Shown here one piece after another: positions 1 through 10,794 of a stretch of 60,000 nucleotides of DNA. The DNA comes from Nymphaea colorata (lineage: Eukaryota > Streptophyta > Magnoliopsida > Nymphaeales > Nymphaeaceae): positions 13,566,106 through 13,626,105 of the forward strand of contig NC_045141.1 in assembly GCF_008831285.2 (NCBI RefSeq), given 5' to 3'. The notes beneath the pieces are model-generated. The model had not been told where the DNA came from and searched no databases. It worked only from the letters and a program-made list of their open reading frames with translations. Every line of letters starts with the position of its first letter. Position 1 is the first letter of the stretch. The translations under genes and the position numbers were made by a program.

Positions 1-914
1 CTACTCCTAGCAATCTTGACATGAGACCACCCATCATTGAGAGCCTCCATAGGCATCGTAGATTGATTATCATTCAAGGGCTTCCTAGTCAGTAAATTCA
101 GATTGCCATGGAGCAAACATTACACAAATAAGAGTACTTAATTTTGGACTCATATTCAATTGATTGCTTATAAACCCTACCACCAAACAGATAGAGCCCA
201 CATGAGAGAAAGATAATGGAATAGAAATAAAGTCACATACAAAACCATACTTGGCCCTTGCTTTTGTAAAACAGTCTGCATCTAGAAGTAAGCCACACAA
301 CATCTTCACAAGTCCAGTCAAAACCTTCACATTCCAGAGATGCGAAGCTAGGTCTAATAGGTGAATCTTGAAGTGGAACTCTTGCTGCTTTCACAATTTT
401 GAACTCCACACTTGGCTCCCATCTTTTGGCCACCATAAATTTTCCCCTTACTCTCTATCGACTAGGTTATAGAATGGAATCAAGATCTTCTAATAAAGAA
501 ACCTAATAAGGAACACTCTCCTCGAAAGCACAATAAAACAAGCAGAAGACATGAAAGACCATTGTCTTCTCAGATCATTGAAGATAATAGCAAAATCAAT
601 CTTCACAACAGGGTTTCTCTTGTCAATACTGCAATTGCAGAATACCAGAATGGCTTCACCAACCGATCTTGAGCCTCATCTGGAATGACCAAGGCCCTAT
701 TGGCCCACTTATATATCCCTAAATCAGGTATCCCCATATCATCCCATTCACCTTCCTCATGAACACCAACACTCTCAACAATGGCTGCCCAAGATAGAGA
801 TCCATTCCACCTTGAGCCTTCTCTGATCCCAGAGGGATAAGAATCCTTTGCCACTCTAAAGCCTCCCTGTTCCTTGCAATCGATAGGATCCGGTGACACC
901 CTTGATGATTTCAC
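1..914 (-). pseudogene. Degenerate LINE-type ORF1 fragment (DUF4283-like)
   Basis: Three overlapping minus-strand reading frames (about 914-603, 436-233 and 330-85) read in order like the N-terminal half of the DUF4283 protein encoded by plant LINE (Ta11-like) retrotransposons. The first holds an RALVIPDEAQDRLVKPFWYS stretch, the second a KRWEPSVEFKIVK stretch (family position of the K/RWxP motif), and the third a LDADCFTKARAKYGFVCDF stretch (family position of the variable-residue, ARVCVEID-type segment). Frameshifts and stops separate them and no zinc knuckle, endonuclease or reverse transcriptase follows inside the window, so this is a dead fragment that may continue left of base 1. The family assignment is by remembered motif layout, not by a search. 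Confidence 0.5.
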
Positions 915-2140
915 TAAACCCTACAACCGACACTCGTCTCCCCACTGGATCCACATCCGACTTACTTCCCCTCTCTCTTTTCAAGAACAACCCCTTGCAA
1001 ACACTTCACCATGGCAATGAAAAAAAGAAAATGACTGCTTGTAGGCATGATAGGTGTCAATGAAGAGTAATCTTGAGTTTGATCATATTTTCTGGTACAC
1101 GTTCCTCAACCTATGAGAAGGAAGAACTCCAATTGTGTAGATGAAGGTCGGTGGGCATATAACTTAAGATATCAAACACACGTGTGGTTTGGAAAAGGCA
1201 AAGGGTGATTGTATGCCCGATAGACATTGATGTTGGCTGATACTTAGTCCAATCATGTTTAAATAGCGTCTTTCCTTTGAGAAACACACTGGGCTACTTA
1301 TGTAAGAGGGAACAGTCTTACTAAACCTTGGTTCTTATTCAACAATGACCTAGAATGCAGCCGATCAATTGGAGATCATCCATGTTGTTAGGGTGTGAAG
1401 CAAACTAGCCAATGGCTCTTTGTGAATGTAATATCCAACTCAAAATGTGTATGTGAAGATCATCGAGGTGGTGGTACTATAATGTTGTTAAACATGATAA
1501 GGCAAAACAGAACACTAAGCCTATGAAACGAGGCAAAGTGTTCTAAGGCAAAACAAAGCATCGGCTCTACGAACAAAATCATAAAGTAGTATCCATAAAT
1601 ATAATGTTAAAATTAAGAAAAACTATTAAAATAACAAATATGCAAGTAAAGAACAACATGAAAAAACATATTTGCTTATGTTAATTGTCAATCTTCGATC
1701 AAATCATGATATTGAAAAATGAAAATAACTGAAACAAAATGAGGCAATCCCCTAAATCGACCTATCTTAGCAATACCTTCTATGCATCGTTTATGTACAA
1801 ACTGAATACGACATAAACCAAACCATATTGCATAATGTATCATTTAACATTCACAGTGGACAACAATAACTGAAAATATCAACTAATAGAATAACTATCT
1901 ACACAAAAATTCAAGAGAACAACAATTTAAAAGGACAAAGTTTTCAAATTTCAAGTATAGTATATGAACAAGTACTCAAGAAAAATCATCTTTTTAATAC
2001 ATATGCCAACAAGTTCAAAGAAAGTTTAAAGTTCAAATGTTCTCATCATTGTCATCTTCATCAAAAGTAGATAAAGGATCTTCAATTGAATAATCCATAT
2101 ACAAAATAGAATTATCATTACTATGGATCAATTGCCTCAA
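915..2140. other. Intergenic, no gene recognised
   Basis: AT-rich sequence with no long reading frame, no LTR ends and no recognised repeat. It may be further decayed transposon sequence between the DUF4283 fragment and the next block. Confidence 0.5.
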
Positions 2141-3498
2141 TCCTCCTTCGTGTCCAAGGAAGATGCACGAATGTCTACTCAAGGAATGCTTGATTCGGGT
2201 TCGTTGCAGATCTAAGACGTCAATGGCTGCCGGCGGCCATTAACGAAGCTTGGATCTCCACTATCATGACGGCTTGGTCAGTATTGCAATGTAGTGCTCT
2301 AAGAGCCACGCCCTAGGAACCAAGGAACTCTCCACGCATGGAGGAAAGAGAAATCTCAAATTTCATTAAGCAAGAATGCTTAAAGTGTCTCGGTTTTGGC
2401 TTATATACAAGTGTCAAACCAGTTCCAAACAATGTCTCGAGACAAGACGTAAAACAAACCGAATCAAGTAGAGAAAACGGTACAAAAACAATTGAATCAA
2501 ATCAACTTAAGTCAATGTCTAAATCTGATTTGGGGCTTGAGCCCCCACCTCGCCGAGGTCCGCCTGAGCTTCGCATGTATGGTCCGTGAAGTGGGCTCGA
2601 GCTCAAGATGCATGAGTCGTAGGTCGGCCTAGGTCTTCCTCTTCCAGACTAGGTGAGTCCGGGCCTTCTTCATCTAGGCTAGGTGAGCCTAGGTCTTCCG
2701 CACCTAGACATGACGGGTCTATGTCTCCTAGGTAAAGGTCACTTAGGTCTTCTATGAACCTCGCACTCTTAACCTCACACTGCGAAGATACGCCAAAGCC
2801 GCTTGAAGCCTCTCCCGCTATGCTTGAGGAGTTAACCTCACAAGAGAAAAATCCGCCTCTTCTAGAATCTGCCATAAAAGCTTTTGGAAAGATAACGTGC
2901 CTAAACTTTTCTCCTCCCTCTGATGCCGCGCCCACCTGTTCTTTACAAAATTTTAAACACAAAAGTTAGCCTCACAACAATTATGAGCGCCTTGGGCGGA
3001 GGTGCCAATGTGGAAAGTACAGGCTCTATAGGTAGGCTCGTATCAGATTGCCTTCTTGGTTTCTTTTTATGTATTGTATAATGTATCAATAGCATTGCTA
3101 CCTGTATCTTTCAATTCACAAGTAGCAGCGTTGTTGGTTTTGGTCCTGCCTCTGCTCCCCACCATCGCTACTCCAAAGATCTCCTGCTAGCCCTCCTCAT
3201 CCACTACCCTCATCATTCCTTCCCTCCCCACGCTCCCTTCCTCTCTCTCTTGTTCACTCTTATTCGGTTTCGTCCCCTCTGGCCTGCTACGGGCTCTTCC
3301 CATGTCTTTGTCTTTTTCTCTCCCCTGCGTACTTGTGTCTAGGCCTCCGTCGCCGGTTGTCGGGCTTTGCTCCAGCATCCCCCTCTCCCCTGCCAGGTCG
3401 GCCTAGGTCGCTTTCTTTTCTTCTTCGTGGTTCTGGTTTTCTCCGGCAGTGGTGCTCATTGTCATTGCTGCCTCCCCTGACTTGTTGTGGGTTGGACG
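2141..3498. other. Unassigned block, possible decayed retroelement
   Basis: The minus strand of about 2140-2420 has a TATATAAG-like box (near 2400-2410) followed by a leader-like CT-rich stretch, which would suit an LTR promoter, but no LTR ends or partner copy were found. At 2620-2765 short imperfect CTAGGT-containing repeats alternate; on the minus strand they read as acidic Ser/Pro/Glu-rich repeats. Positions 3140-3490 are strongly pyrimidine-rich. None of the short reading frames resembles a known protein. Confidence 0.25.
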
Positions 3499-5000
3499 TG
3501 TCACGACCCAATTTTTTACACCAATTTTTTTTTTCATTTCTATAATAGCAGAAGCAACATTGAGTCATGACCAAAACATAAAGAAATCAGACACTGCTTT
3601 ATTTCAATAATAAAATACGTGGACCCAAACAAAAATAACCGCAAATCCCTAAAACCGACGTAGTGTCCAAAATGCCAATGTCCGTCCATCACAAGACTGA
3701 GGTCGTCCCTCCATGAGCCATAACCTATCAAGAACTACCTGTAAAGATAGAAAGAAGGGTCAGAATTCCTTTGAGTATAGAAAAATCCGGCCATGAATGG
3801 AACATGGCCCAACAAAATAATTTTTGATTTTTGTAAAACAAATTCATATAAGGGCCTTATGAAACACAACCATAAGACTCCAAACCTTAACACATATTGT
3901 TGCAGTACGTCACATTATTAAAAACAAAACGAGGTGTGCACAACCTCCAAAATGTCGTAGGCTTCCAACCGTGGTTCTCTGACAATGTCATGATCATCGT
4001 GCCGAGCAACAATAAAAATCCTCATAGGCACTCACGGGAAGAACAGAACATATCTTCACCAGGCGATCCAACAGATCGAGGGTAACTTGTAGTGAACCCT
4101 CCTGAGATATCCCAGATCGCCACTGCAGCAGCATGGTCCCTCTAGGAACCAGGGATGAGGAACCAGGAGATGCCTTGCTCTCCTACAACAGCAGCAAAAT
4201 CTCGGGCCCTGGTACCGCCCAATACCCTGTGGGCCCTCCAGTATAGCCAGGTGAGTGTGCGACAAGAGTGGGCTTATGCGCACCACTATCTCCTGGGACA
4301 AAACCAGACACTGGGCAAAATCACAAGTTCACACTTGCATAAACCATTTCACACAGTCCATGTTTCGCCTTCGAATTTCAAATGTGAAGGTTTCTCATCA
4401 TTAGACATCATCTATTACCTGTCACAGAAACTGCCTTTAGGCTTGGTTTTCTAGACAACAAAAATAAGTCATTTTATAACTTGATTTAATGGCAGCAGAA
4501 AAAAGTCGAGTAAACATGTAACAATACATAGTATCTCACGTTCAGAAATTCAAATAATAATATTGTAATCATTATATAGAAACAAGAGATCTCATAACCC
4601 TTTTTCTGAAATTTTAAACAAAACCAAGGGCATGAAAGAGCAAATACAACATAATATTTCGCTTTTTCACTGAAATTGCAAACAATTTAATAAAAACCAT
4701 CTTTTGCAAATTTAAGGACTTAAAGGGTGCCGATTCGCAATTTCATAAGAATTCATGGGTTCTTATGGAAAATAACATTCACGGACCCCTTTTTGAAGAT
4801 GTTTTTAGCAAAAACATTGCGGCATGCATATATAAAAACTATAACAGCCTTTTTAAGAATTTTGCTAATAATCTGGACCATTTCTGAAATTTTCAAAATG
4901 AATATAAATTCCTCGAACCTTAGCCCACTTTTCATTTCTCGCTGGTCTTTCTCTCCCCTCACGAGAGCACATCCCTCTTCTTCCTGTTTCAATCAACAGT

Positions 5001-5519
5001 CATTCAAAAATTAATATATCTTCATTGGGTTTTCCAAAAATTATGAAATTTTACTGATCTTTTGAAGCAGATGAATCCAACGAGCTCTTGCTCGACAATT
5101 TCCGACAACGGAATTGACAACGCCGGCCGTCGGAATACCGTTCAGTTTCTGGTTTCACAGGAAAGCATTCCAGTGACAGGCGGTCACTCAAAAATCCATA
5201 TCTCTTCAACCGCTTATCTAAAAATTATGAAATTTTACAAGAATAATCTTCAGATGCAGGCGAATCCAACGAGTATTTACTCGTTATTTTTCAACACCGG
5301 AGCTAGCAGCGCCGGTCACCGGAATCCAATGTAGTTTTCAGATTTTCTATCACTGAAAACACTCCAGCGATAGACAGTCATTCAAAACTCCATATCTTTT
5401 TATAAACGACTCCAAAAATTATGAATTTTTACAGGCATAATCTACAAAAGCAGACGAATCCAAGGAGCTCTTAAATTTTGTTTTCCGACACCGGAGCTGA
5501 CAACGCCGGTGGCCGGAAG
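5001..5519 (+). repeat. Three diverged tandem units of about 190 bp inside the solo LTR
   Basis: Each unit starts with a TCAAAA...CATATCTTT-like motif (near 5003, 5188 and 5382), followed by AAAATTATGAAATTTTAC, a CAGA(T)GAATCCAACGAG-type segment and a GACACCGGAGCTGACAACGCCGG-type segment. The third unit is split at 5519 by the MITE and resumes at 5705. The units are clearly related but unequal, so the array predates the MITE insertion. Confidence 0.6.
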
Positions 5520-5696
5520 CAGGGGCAGAGGGAGGGGGAGGGCCGCCTAGGCCATGGCCCCACCCTGGCCAATGAAAAAAAAAACTTTTACATTGAAAAA
5601 AATATTATTTTTTAATCACTCTATGTATTTTTTAGATTTAAATTCAGTTTGGCCCTACCCGGATCCAGAGGTTGGACTGTCCTGACTCCGCCACTG
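5520..5696. mobile_element. hAT-type MITE, copy 1 (177 bp)
   Basis: The element starts CAGGGGCAGAG and ends CTCCGCCACTG, so its terminal inverted repeats match at 9 of 11 positions. It is flanked by a perfect 8-bp duplication, GCCGGAAG (5512-5519 and 5697-5704). CAGGGGCGGA-type ends with 8-bp duplications are the hallmark of hAT transposons. It has no coding capacity. Related copies lie at 9085-9244 and 15056-15244. Insertion is within the third tandem unit of the solo LTR. Confidence 0.8.
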
Positions 5697-6529
5697 GCCG
5701 GAAGTCACTGTAGTTTTCAAATTTTCTAGATACTTTAACAAAAATCACAGGCGGCCAGCGAGCTAACTCCCTAACGCCTTTCATCTAGCGAGCTAATTTG
5801 GGGCCGTGCTTGAGGGCGTTCCATCCTCCCTGGTAACAGCTAGCATTGATTTTTAAATATTATGTGATTTCTGTCCTCCCTGAGTGACGCCTGAGGGCGT
5901 TTAACCAGGCTGAGTCTTACGGTATTGCCCTCATTATACCCTTTTTTTTATTTTCTGTACACATTTAATTAAATCTCATACATGCATATATATATATATA
6001 TATTTTTTCATTCTAAGAAATCAAAGATGACTCAACGAAGAACACTGTATACTACTCCCATCATACAACGCCTCATGCGCATACATAGATCTACATGTAT
6101 ATGTATCTATACAAAAATAAAAAAAATATACGGCTTCATGCTACAATCATAACTCAATATCCCCATACCTTTCAAATCTGAGTTGAATTCTCATGAGCTT
6201 CTTTGCTTCTGGTTCTTTTCCAGCAACCACCACTTCAATCTCCACTAGAAAGAGGGCAAAGATGAGGACGTCCCTCACACTCTCTCTCTCTCACGTTGAG
6301 TCTTCTCCTCTATGAATGCAGCAAAGAATGATTAATTTCAATCTTTCTCAAGGAAATGAATAACCCGCCAGTTTTTATTTCCTCTTTCTTTCTTTCCATA
6401 ACCATAACTGCTCTCCTTATGGTCAAACTGACAGTTTCAATTATCATTTAAATCTACCGTTTAGAATTTCCTGCCCATATCAACGTTTTCCATAATTAAG
6501 GAAAAGGAAAGAAAATCGTGGGCATTACA

Positions 6530-7465
6530 GGATGTCTGATGTCTCTCTCCTTAGCAACATGCGCTTGCTGTTCAATTCCATGCCTGCCGTCCATGACCAT
6601 CCTCCCCAGTCCCCTGCATCCTAGTGTGTTTGGCGCCGTCCTCATCTGCCTTGCAGTGGCCTCCTGGTGTGTTGGAGCAGTCCTCGTTGATTTTGTGTTT
6701 GTGCTGGGTAGCAGTGAGTCTGGTGTCGAACATTTTGAGGCTCTGATGTCGTCGTCTCAATACGCTGCTATGCAGCGTGCTTAGAATAGGGGTCCCATGC
6801 ATGACACTCATCAATTCATGGAACGCTCTTACTTCGTTTTCATCCAAAATGTTACATGTACTGACTACCTTCCATGTTCTCATAGTAGGGACACGCGTGG
6901 ATGTTGTGATGGTGGCTAAGTGAGCATTTGACAAGTACTATCATAAAGTATATCTCAAAGATTATGACAGATTTATAGGACATTGAATCCTAATGTTCGT
7001 CTCAATCTTAGTTTGGCACGACACATTGTGTAATATTCATGGGATTTATAGGACATTGTAACATATATATATATATGTATATAGTGAATGATTCAAACTC
7101 ATATATCAAAATTAGAGTCATCGATCAATGTGTTTTTAGATGAATGGTCTTGATTAACTTTTCTTTTTTACATCTAAATCCACCGTCGGCGTAACCTGGA
7201 ACACCGCGATCGGCAGTTTGTCAGAAAGAAGGGAAGCCTTGATGGCTTCCCCCATCCCGTCGACGGTGCTTGGGGGCTCCAATGATAGGAGGAGGAAGGG
7301 GAAGGGGAACGAACCCTAATGGCTCCCCCCTTGCCCTTCACCCATCGTCAATCTTCAGGCAATGGGGGAGGGCCGGCCGGTCATCGAAGAGGAAGCAGGA
7401 GGAAGAAGAGAGAGAAAGATTGAGACCAATCTGAGTAAGATTTGATGTCCGTTAGGATCATTATA

Positions 7466-7468
<3 letters not shown>
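6530..7468. other. Intergenic, no gene recognised
   Basis: Short reading frames near 6518-6934 have no recognisable product. About 7180-7440 is GC-rich and purine-rich on the + strand, with several GGGGAGG-type blocks. It could be a transposon leader or pseudogene, but nothing specific is visible. Confidence 0.4.

Positions 7469-7534
<66 letters not shown>
7469..7534. repeat. (TA)n microsatellite, 66 bp, left of a MITE
   Basis: Pure TA dinucleotide run that ends exactly where the MITE-like sequence AAAGTTGGT begins. Confidence 0.95.
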
Positions 7535-7538
<4 letters not shown>

Positions 7539-7764
7539 TTGGTAAAAGCATTTGGATAGGAGATATAAAGTAGACCTATTAAAATTAATTATTAAAGTAG
7601 CTTTTCTTTAATCTAACTTTATGAATATGATCTTAAGAGTGATTTTGTGAAAAAAAATTATTAAATTAGTAATTTTTTAATTTAATAATGTTTTTTAACA
7701 ATTAAAATATGAAGTACTCTTATAACATCAAAATTTTTTTGTAATAAAAAGACTTCATCAAACT

Positions 7765-7768
<4 letters not shown>
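7535..7768. mobile_element. (TA)n-associated MITE, copy 1 (234 bp)
   Basis: A 234-bp non-coding AT-rich segment sits between two (TA)n tracts. Its left end AAAGTTGGTAAAAGC and the reverse complement of its right end (CACAAGTTTGATGAAGTC) are imperfect inverted repeats. Internal motifs (ATCTAACTTTAT, GATATGATCTTAA-like, ACTCTTATAACATCAAAAT) recur in the same order in copies at 37148-37533 and 53925-54175, which also lie next to TA tracts. This is the arrangement known for Micron-type MITEs, which insert in TA microsatellites. Assignment to that class is inference. Confidence 0.6.

Positions 7769-7823
<55 letters not shown>
7769..7823. repeat. (TA)n microsatellite, 55 bp, right of the MITE
   Basis: Pure TA run directly following the MITE, ending at TATGACTC. 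Confidence 0.95.
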
Positions 7824-7825
<2 letters not shown>

Positions 7826-8060
7826 CTCAGATAAAGAGTTTGGAATTATTCCAAACTGTGAGCTGACATATGGCACACTCTTATGCTTACACAAATCTGA
7901 TGATATACATGTACGAAATTCTCTCTCCTCACGTTGATTTTGCTCGGATTCACCAGTTAACTCAAATCCAGGGATGTCCAGGCATGGCCCACAATGAAAT
8001 GGCTTTTTTATTATATATATAATGTGTGTGAGAGAGAGATGTAGTATACCACAAGAAGGG

Positions 8061-8282
8061 GATGTAGACTGAAAAACTATAAAAATAAAAAACAGTTTTA
8101 CTCAAGCTAATGATCCTGACGGGTTCAAAATATAATCCAAGTGACACGATCTATAAGAGGCAGCCGATGTAGACTGAAAAAGTATAGAAAGTAAAAAATC
8201 AAAACAGTCGCACTCAAATTTCAATATAATGATAGGGAGGGCGGGTTCAAAATAAAAAACTAGGTGACAAGATCCAAAGGAC
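8061..8282 (+). repeat. Diverged tandem duplication, period about 105 bp
   Basis: Two units start GATGTAGACTGAAAAA (8061 and 8166). They share GGGTTCAAAATA and GTGACA(C/A)GATC motifs in the same order. The copies are well diverged, so the duplication is old. No reading frame is preserved. Confidence 0.65.
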
Positions 8283-9084
8283 GATCTGCTTCTAATACTC
8301 GAAAGCAGATCCGCTCCAGCCGAAGCAACAAAAGAAAGAAAACCAGCTCTTGTCAACATCACCAGTACCCGACGATAACGTGCAGCGAGTTGCCAATTGT
8401 GGACGCGGATAAGTCAAGTCGAACCCGGAACCCGAATGACATGCGTCCACCGCCTCGCAAGAAGTTAAAGTAGCCTTTTGGCCCTTGAAAGGGGGTGGAG
8501 AGCGAGCTGCGAAACTGCGTACCAAATCCGAGCCTCTCGGGAGGTTAGCTGGTAAAGGCGTCAACAGAAGAAGAGGGATGTTAACGGGTTGGATAAAAAA
8601 AAGATATACATCTTACATTATATCCACTTTGTCGGGTGTTCATATGTTGGAACTCGAATTTGAATTTGAATGCGATAAAGAAGTAATTATACCATATTCA
8701 AATTCAAATCCAATCTATATCCAATTTTGAGATTCACATCCGAGTTCCAAATTTGACTTTTAATCCGAATCAAAACCGCATTACAATATAAATGTATGAA
8801 CATTAGATCTATAATATTTGTTTAAGATTAGATCTGATCTGAATCCAAATCTGATCACATATAAATCCAAATCCAATTAGATGTCATTTATTAAATTGGA
8901 ATCCAATCTCATTTCTTCATTGGATATCATTTTTTTTTCTATATCTAGCTTTTGGGAGCGGTTGGGTTTGACACCATATCTAAATTGAATTTATTGACAT
9001 CTCTACATGATCCTAGGCCCATTGCAAATTCTACAAGTCCATATTTGGTAGTAGAAACAAGGTCGAAACAAACACCACTATAAG
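8283..9084. other. Intergenic with cryptically simple TTYGAA/ATCCAA-rich stretch
   Basis: From about 8645 to 8930 the sequence is dominated by variations of GAATTTGAA, AAATCCAA and GATCTGA, typical of slippage-derived simple DNA. No gene is visible; the short frames around 8264-8564 have no recognisable motif. Confidence 0.45.
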
Positions 9085-9244
9085 CAGGGGCTCACCCTGG
9101 CCAATGAAAAAAAATTATATTGAAAAAAATAAAATTTTGTAATTGCGCCATATATTTTTCGAATTTGAATTCAATTTAGTCCTACTCATATCTAAAGGTT
9201 GAACTGTCGGCCCCTCCTGAAAAAAATTCTGGCTCCACCCTTGA
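9085..9244. mobile_element. hAT-type MITE, copy 2 (160 bp)
   Basis: It starts CAGGGGCTCACCCTGGCCAA and ends GGCTCCACCCTTG. It shares the CCCTGGCCAATGAAAAAAAA and TTGAAAAAAATA blocks with copy 1 and the CTGAAAAAAA(T/A)...TGG(C/T)TCC end with copy 3. Flanks ACTATAAG (9077-9084) and ATTGTAAG (9245-9252) match at 6 of 8 positions, consistent with an eroded 8-bp duplication. Compared with the other copies, the GGAGGGGG-rich left end is shortened. Confidence 0.7.
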
Positions 9245-9386
9245 TTGTAAGAACATAAATGCCAATGAATGTAAGAAGTTAAGTATCCGGTGAGTAAGAA
9301 GAATGTTACCATCTAGTTGAGAGCCAAAGCTCCTACAATTTTCCTCCATTATACATGTAGCAGACCTATTTTTGGTGTCTCTAAAT

Positions 9387-9598
9387 GATGCTTATGAGGT
9401 ACTTTAGATGACATATCAATGCTGCCACCTTCTCTTCCTTCCCTTTTATAGCATAGGGAGTTGATGCTCCAAGATCTTAATGGAGATTGGATGATGCTTA
9501 TGAGGTACTTTAGATGACATATCAATGCTGCTACCTTCTCTTCCTTCCCTTTTACAGCATAGGGAGTTGATGCTCCAAGATCTTGAAATGGATATTGG
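9387..9598 (+). repeat. Tandem duplication, 106-bp period
   Basis: Two units beginning GATGCTTATGAGGTACTTTA (9387 and 9493) are nearly identical over more than 90 bases, differing at a few C/T positions. The high identity suggests a young duplication. A minus-strand frame runs through it but resembles nothing I can name. Confidence 0.85.
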
Positions 9599-10480
9599 AG
9601 ACCCATCAGTTCCTGTATCATCCATTAGAACTCTGTTCGAACCATAGAATTCAAATGCCAAATCCTAATATCTACATGCCTTTTGATCTGCATAGCCTGG
9701 AAATCATGCTCCCAGCCAAATTTCGTTGGAAAAACCCACATCTGCTTGTCATCAGATTCGGTAGTGGAATTTGCATTCACACTTCAAACTCCTGATACCA
9801 TCCCTGGGGTTGTTGAGTAGTTATTCATGGGTATCCGGTAGCGGATCTCTCCTTAGAATCAGGTGACAAAGAAACGGATAAGAGAGATACAAAGATAAAG
9901 AAAAGGGAAACTTTTTTGTCCAAAGGACAACTTTTTGGCCATAATTTCAAATATGAGCTTCCAAGTTTTATTGTTTTATAGTTAAGACGAGCCTGCTTTA
10001 GCCATTGCCTTTAGAACAACTTGTAGGTTGGAAGAAAGCAACGCTGGAAGGCAATAATCTGACGGAACGGAAGGGCTTTTTACGCAATTAACGTAAAAAT
10101 GAGGACTGTGTCAGAAACTGAGAAATGTGAGGATTGTGTTCGAGATTGTCTTCAGACGGGGCAACTAGGCAAAATTTTCCAAGGATAATAAGAAAGGGAC
10201 AAACTTGTACATTCTGCTGCTTACCACACACGCTGCGGTCGCTCCATCGCTGTCGTCCATCTTGAAATCGGAAGCATAAGGACAAAGGTGGAACCGAGAA
10301 AGAGGGAGCAAGCACCATAGAATTCCAAAGGCGTCTCACGGCATAAGGACCAAGAGAATTTCTCCTTACCCCGAAAACGCCCTCGTTCCGCGCGGGTAGC
10401 AAACAAGCAAAAAGGAAATGTTTTGGGACCCTGAAGAAAATAAAATAACAAATTGCAGAGAGAGAGAGAGAGAGAGGAAC
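9599..10480. other. Intergenic and distal promoter region of the 10795 gene
   Basis: No gene is recognised. A (GA)n run of about 20 bp lies at 10459-10478. The final few hundred bases are probably part of the promoter of the downstream gene, but no convincing TATA box can be singled out. Confidence 0.4.
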
Positions 10481-10794
10481 CAAGGAGTCATTTGGTGGGA
10501 AAAGACGCAGTCTCCCGCAGCGTTCGGACTCGGGTGAGGTGACGCGGCTGACGCCTGGGCTCCATCCTCCCCTCCCTTCCCTTCTTCTTCTTCAACTTCT
10601 TCTCTCTCTTTCTCAATCTTCCGCCATATCATATTTCTTACTCTGCTTAAATTTCTGAATTCAAAGAGAGAGGGATATGCTTCGTGTCGATAAATTTAGA
10701 AGAAACAGATAGCAAGAATTTCGATCTTCTTCACCGACAGGATTGACTCGATTCTGAGTCTCTGACGTTCTAATAGAGGGGCGGCTTTCTGCAT
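10481..10794 (+). promoter_or_regulatory. Proximal promoter and 5' leader of the Knr4/Smi1-like gene
   Basis: The stretch 10560-10620 is pyrimidine-rich (CTTCTTCTTCTTC, TCTCTCTTTCTC), as is common in plant 5' leaders and core promoters. An in-frame stop TAG at 10774-10776, 18 bases before the ATG, fixes the start codon at 10795 for any unspliced leader. The transcription start is not determined. Confidence 0.45.

Larger units (their letters stand above)
3499..6529. mobile_element. Probable solo LTR, Ty3/gypsy-like, about 3.0 kb
   Basis: The segment begins TGTCACGACCC and ends GGGCATTACA. Such termini are frequent in large plant Ty3/gypsy LTRs and fit the TG...CA rule. It is flanked by GGACG (3494-3498) and GGATG (6530-6534), a 5-bp target duplication with one C/T difference that methylation-driven deamination would explain. 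No primer-binding site, polypurine tract or pol sequence lies inside, so a solo LTR left by LTR-LTR recombination is the simplest reading. It contains a tandem array (about 5001-5519) and a nested hAT MITE (5520-5696). Superfamily and boundaries are inferred because no second copy is in the window. Confidence 0.55.

Noticed and set aside
9446-9661. Minus-strand frames over the 9387 duplication as a protein with repeats
   Set aside because: The repeat is a recent DNA-level duplication; its period of 106 is not a multiple of three, so the reading frame is not preserved.
9785-9800. Minus-strand TGGTATCAGGAG as a primer-binding site
   Set aside because: It differs from the initiator tRNA complement and no LTR or gag sequence lies beside it.
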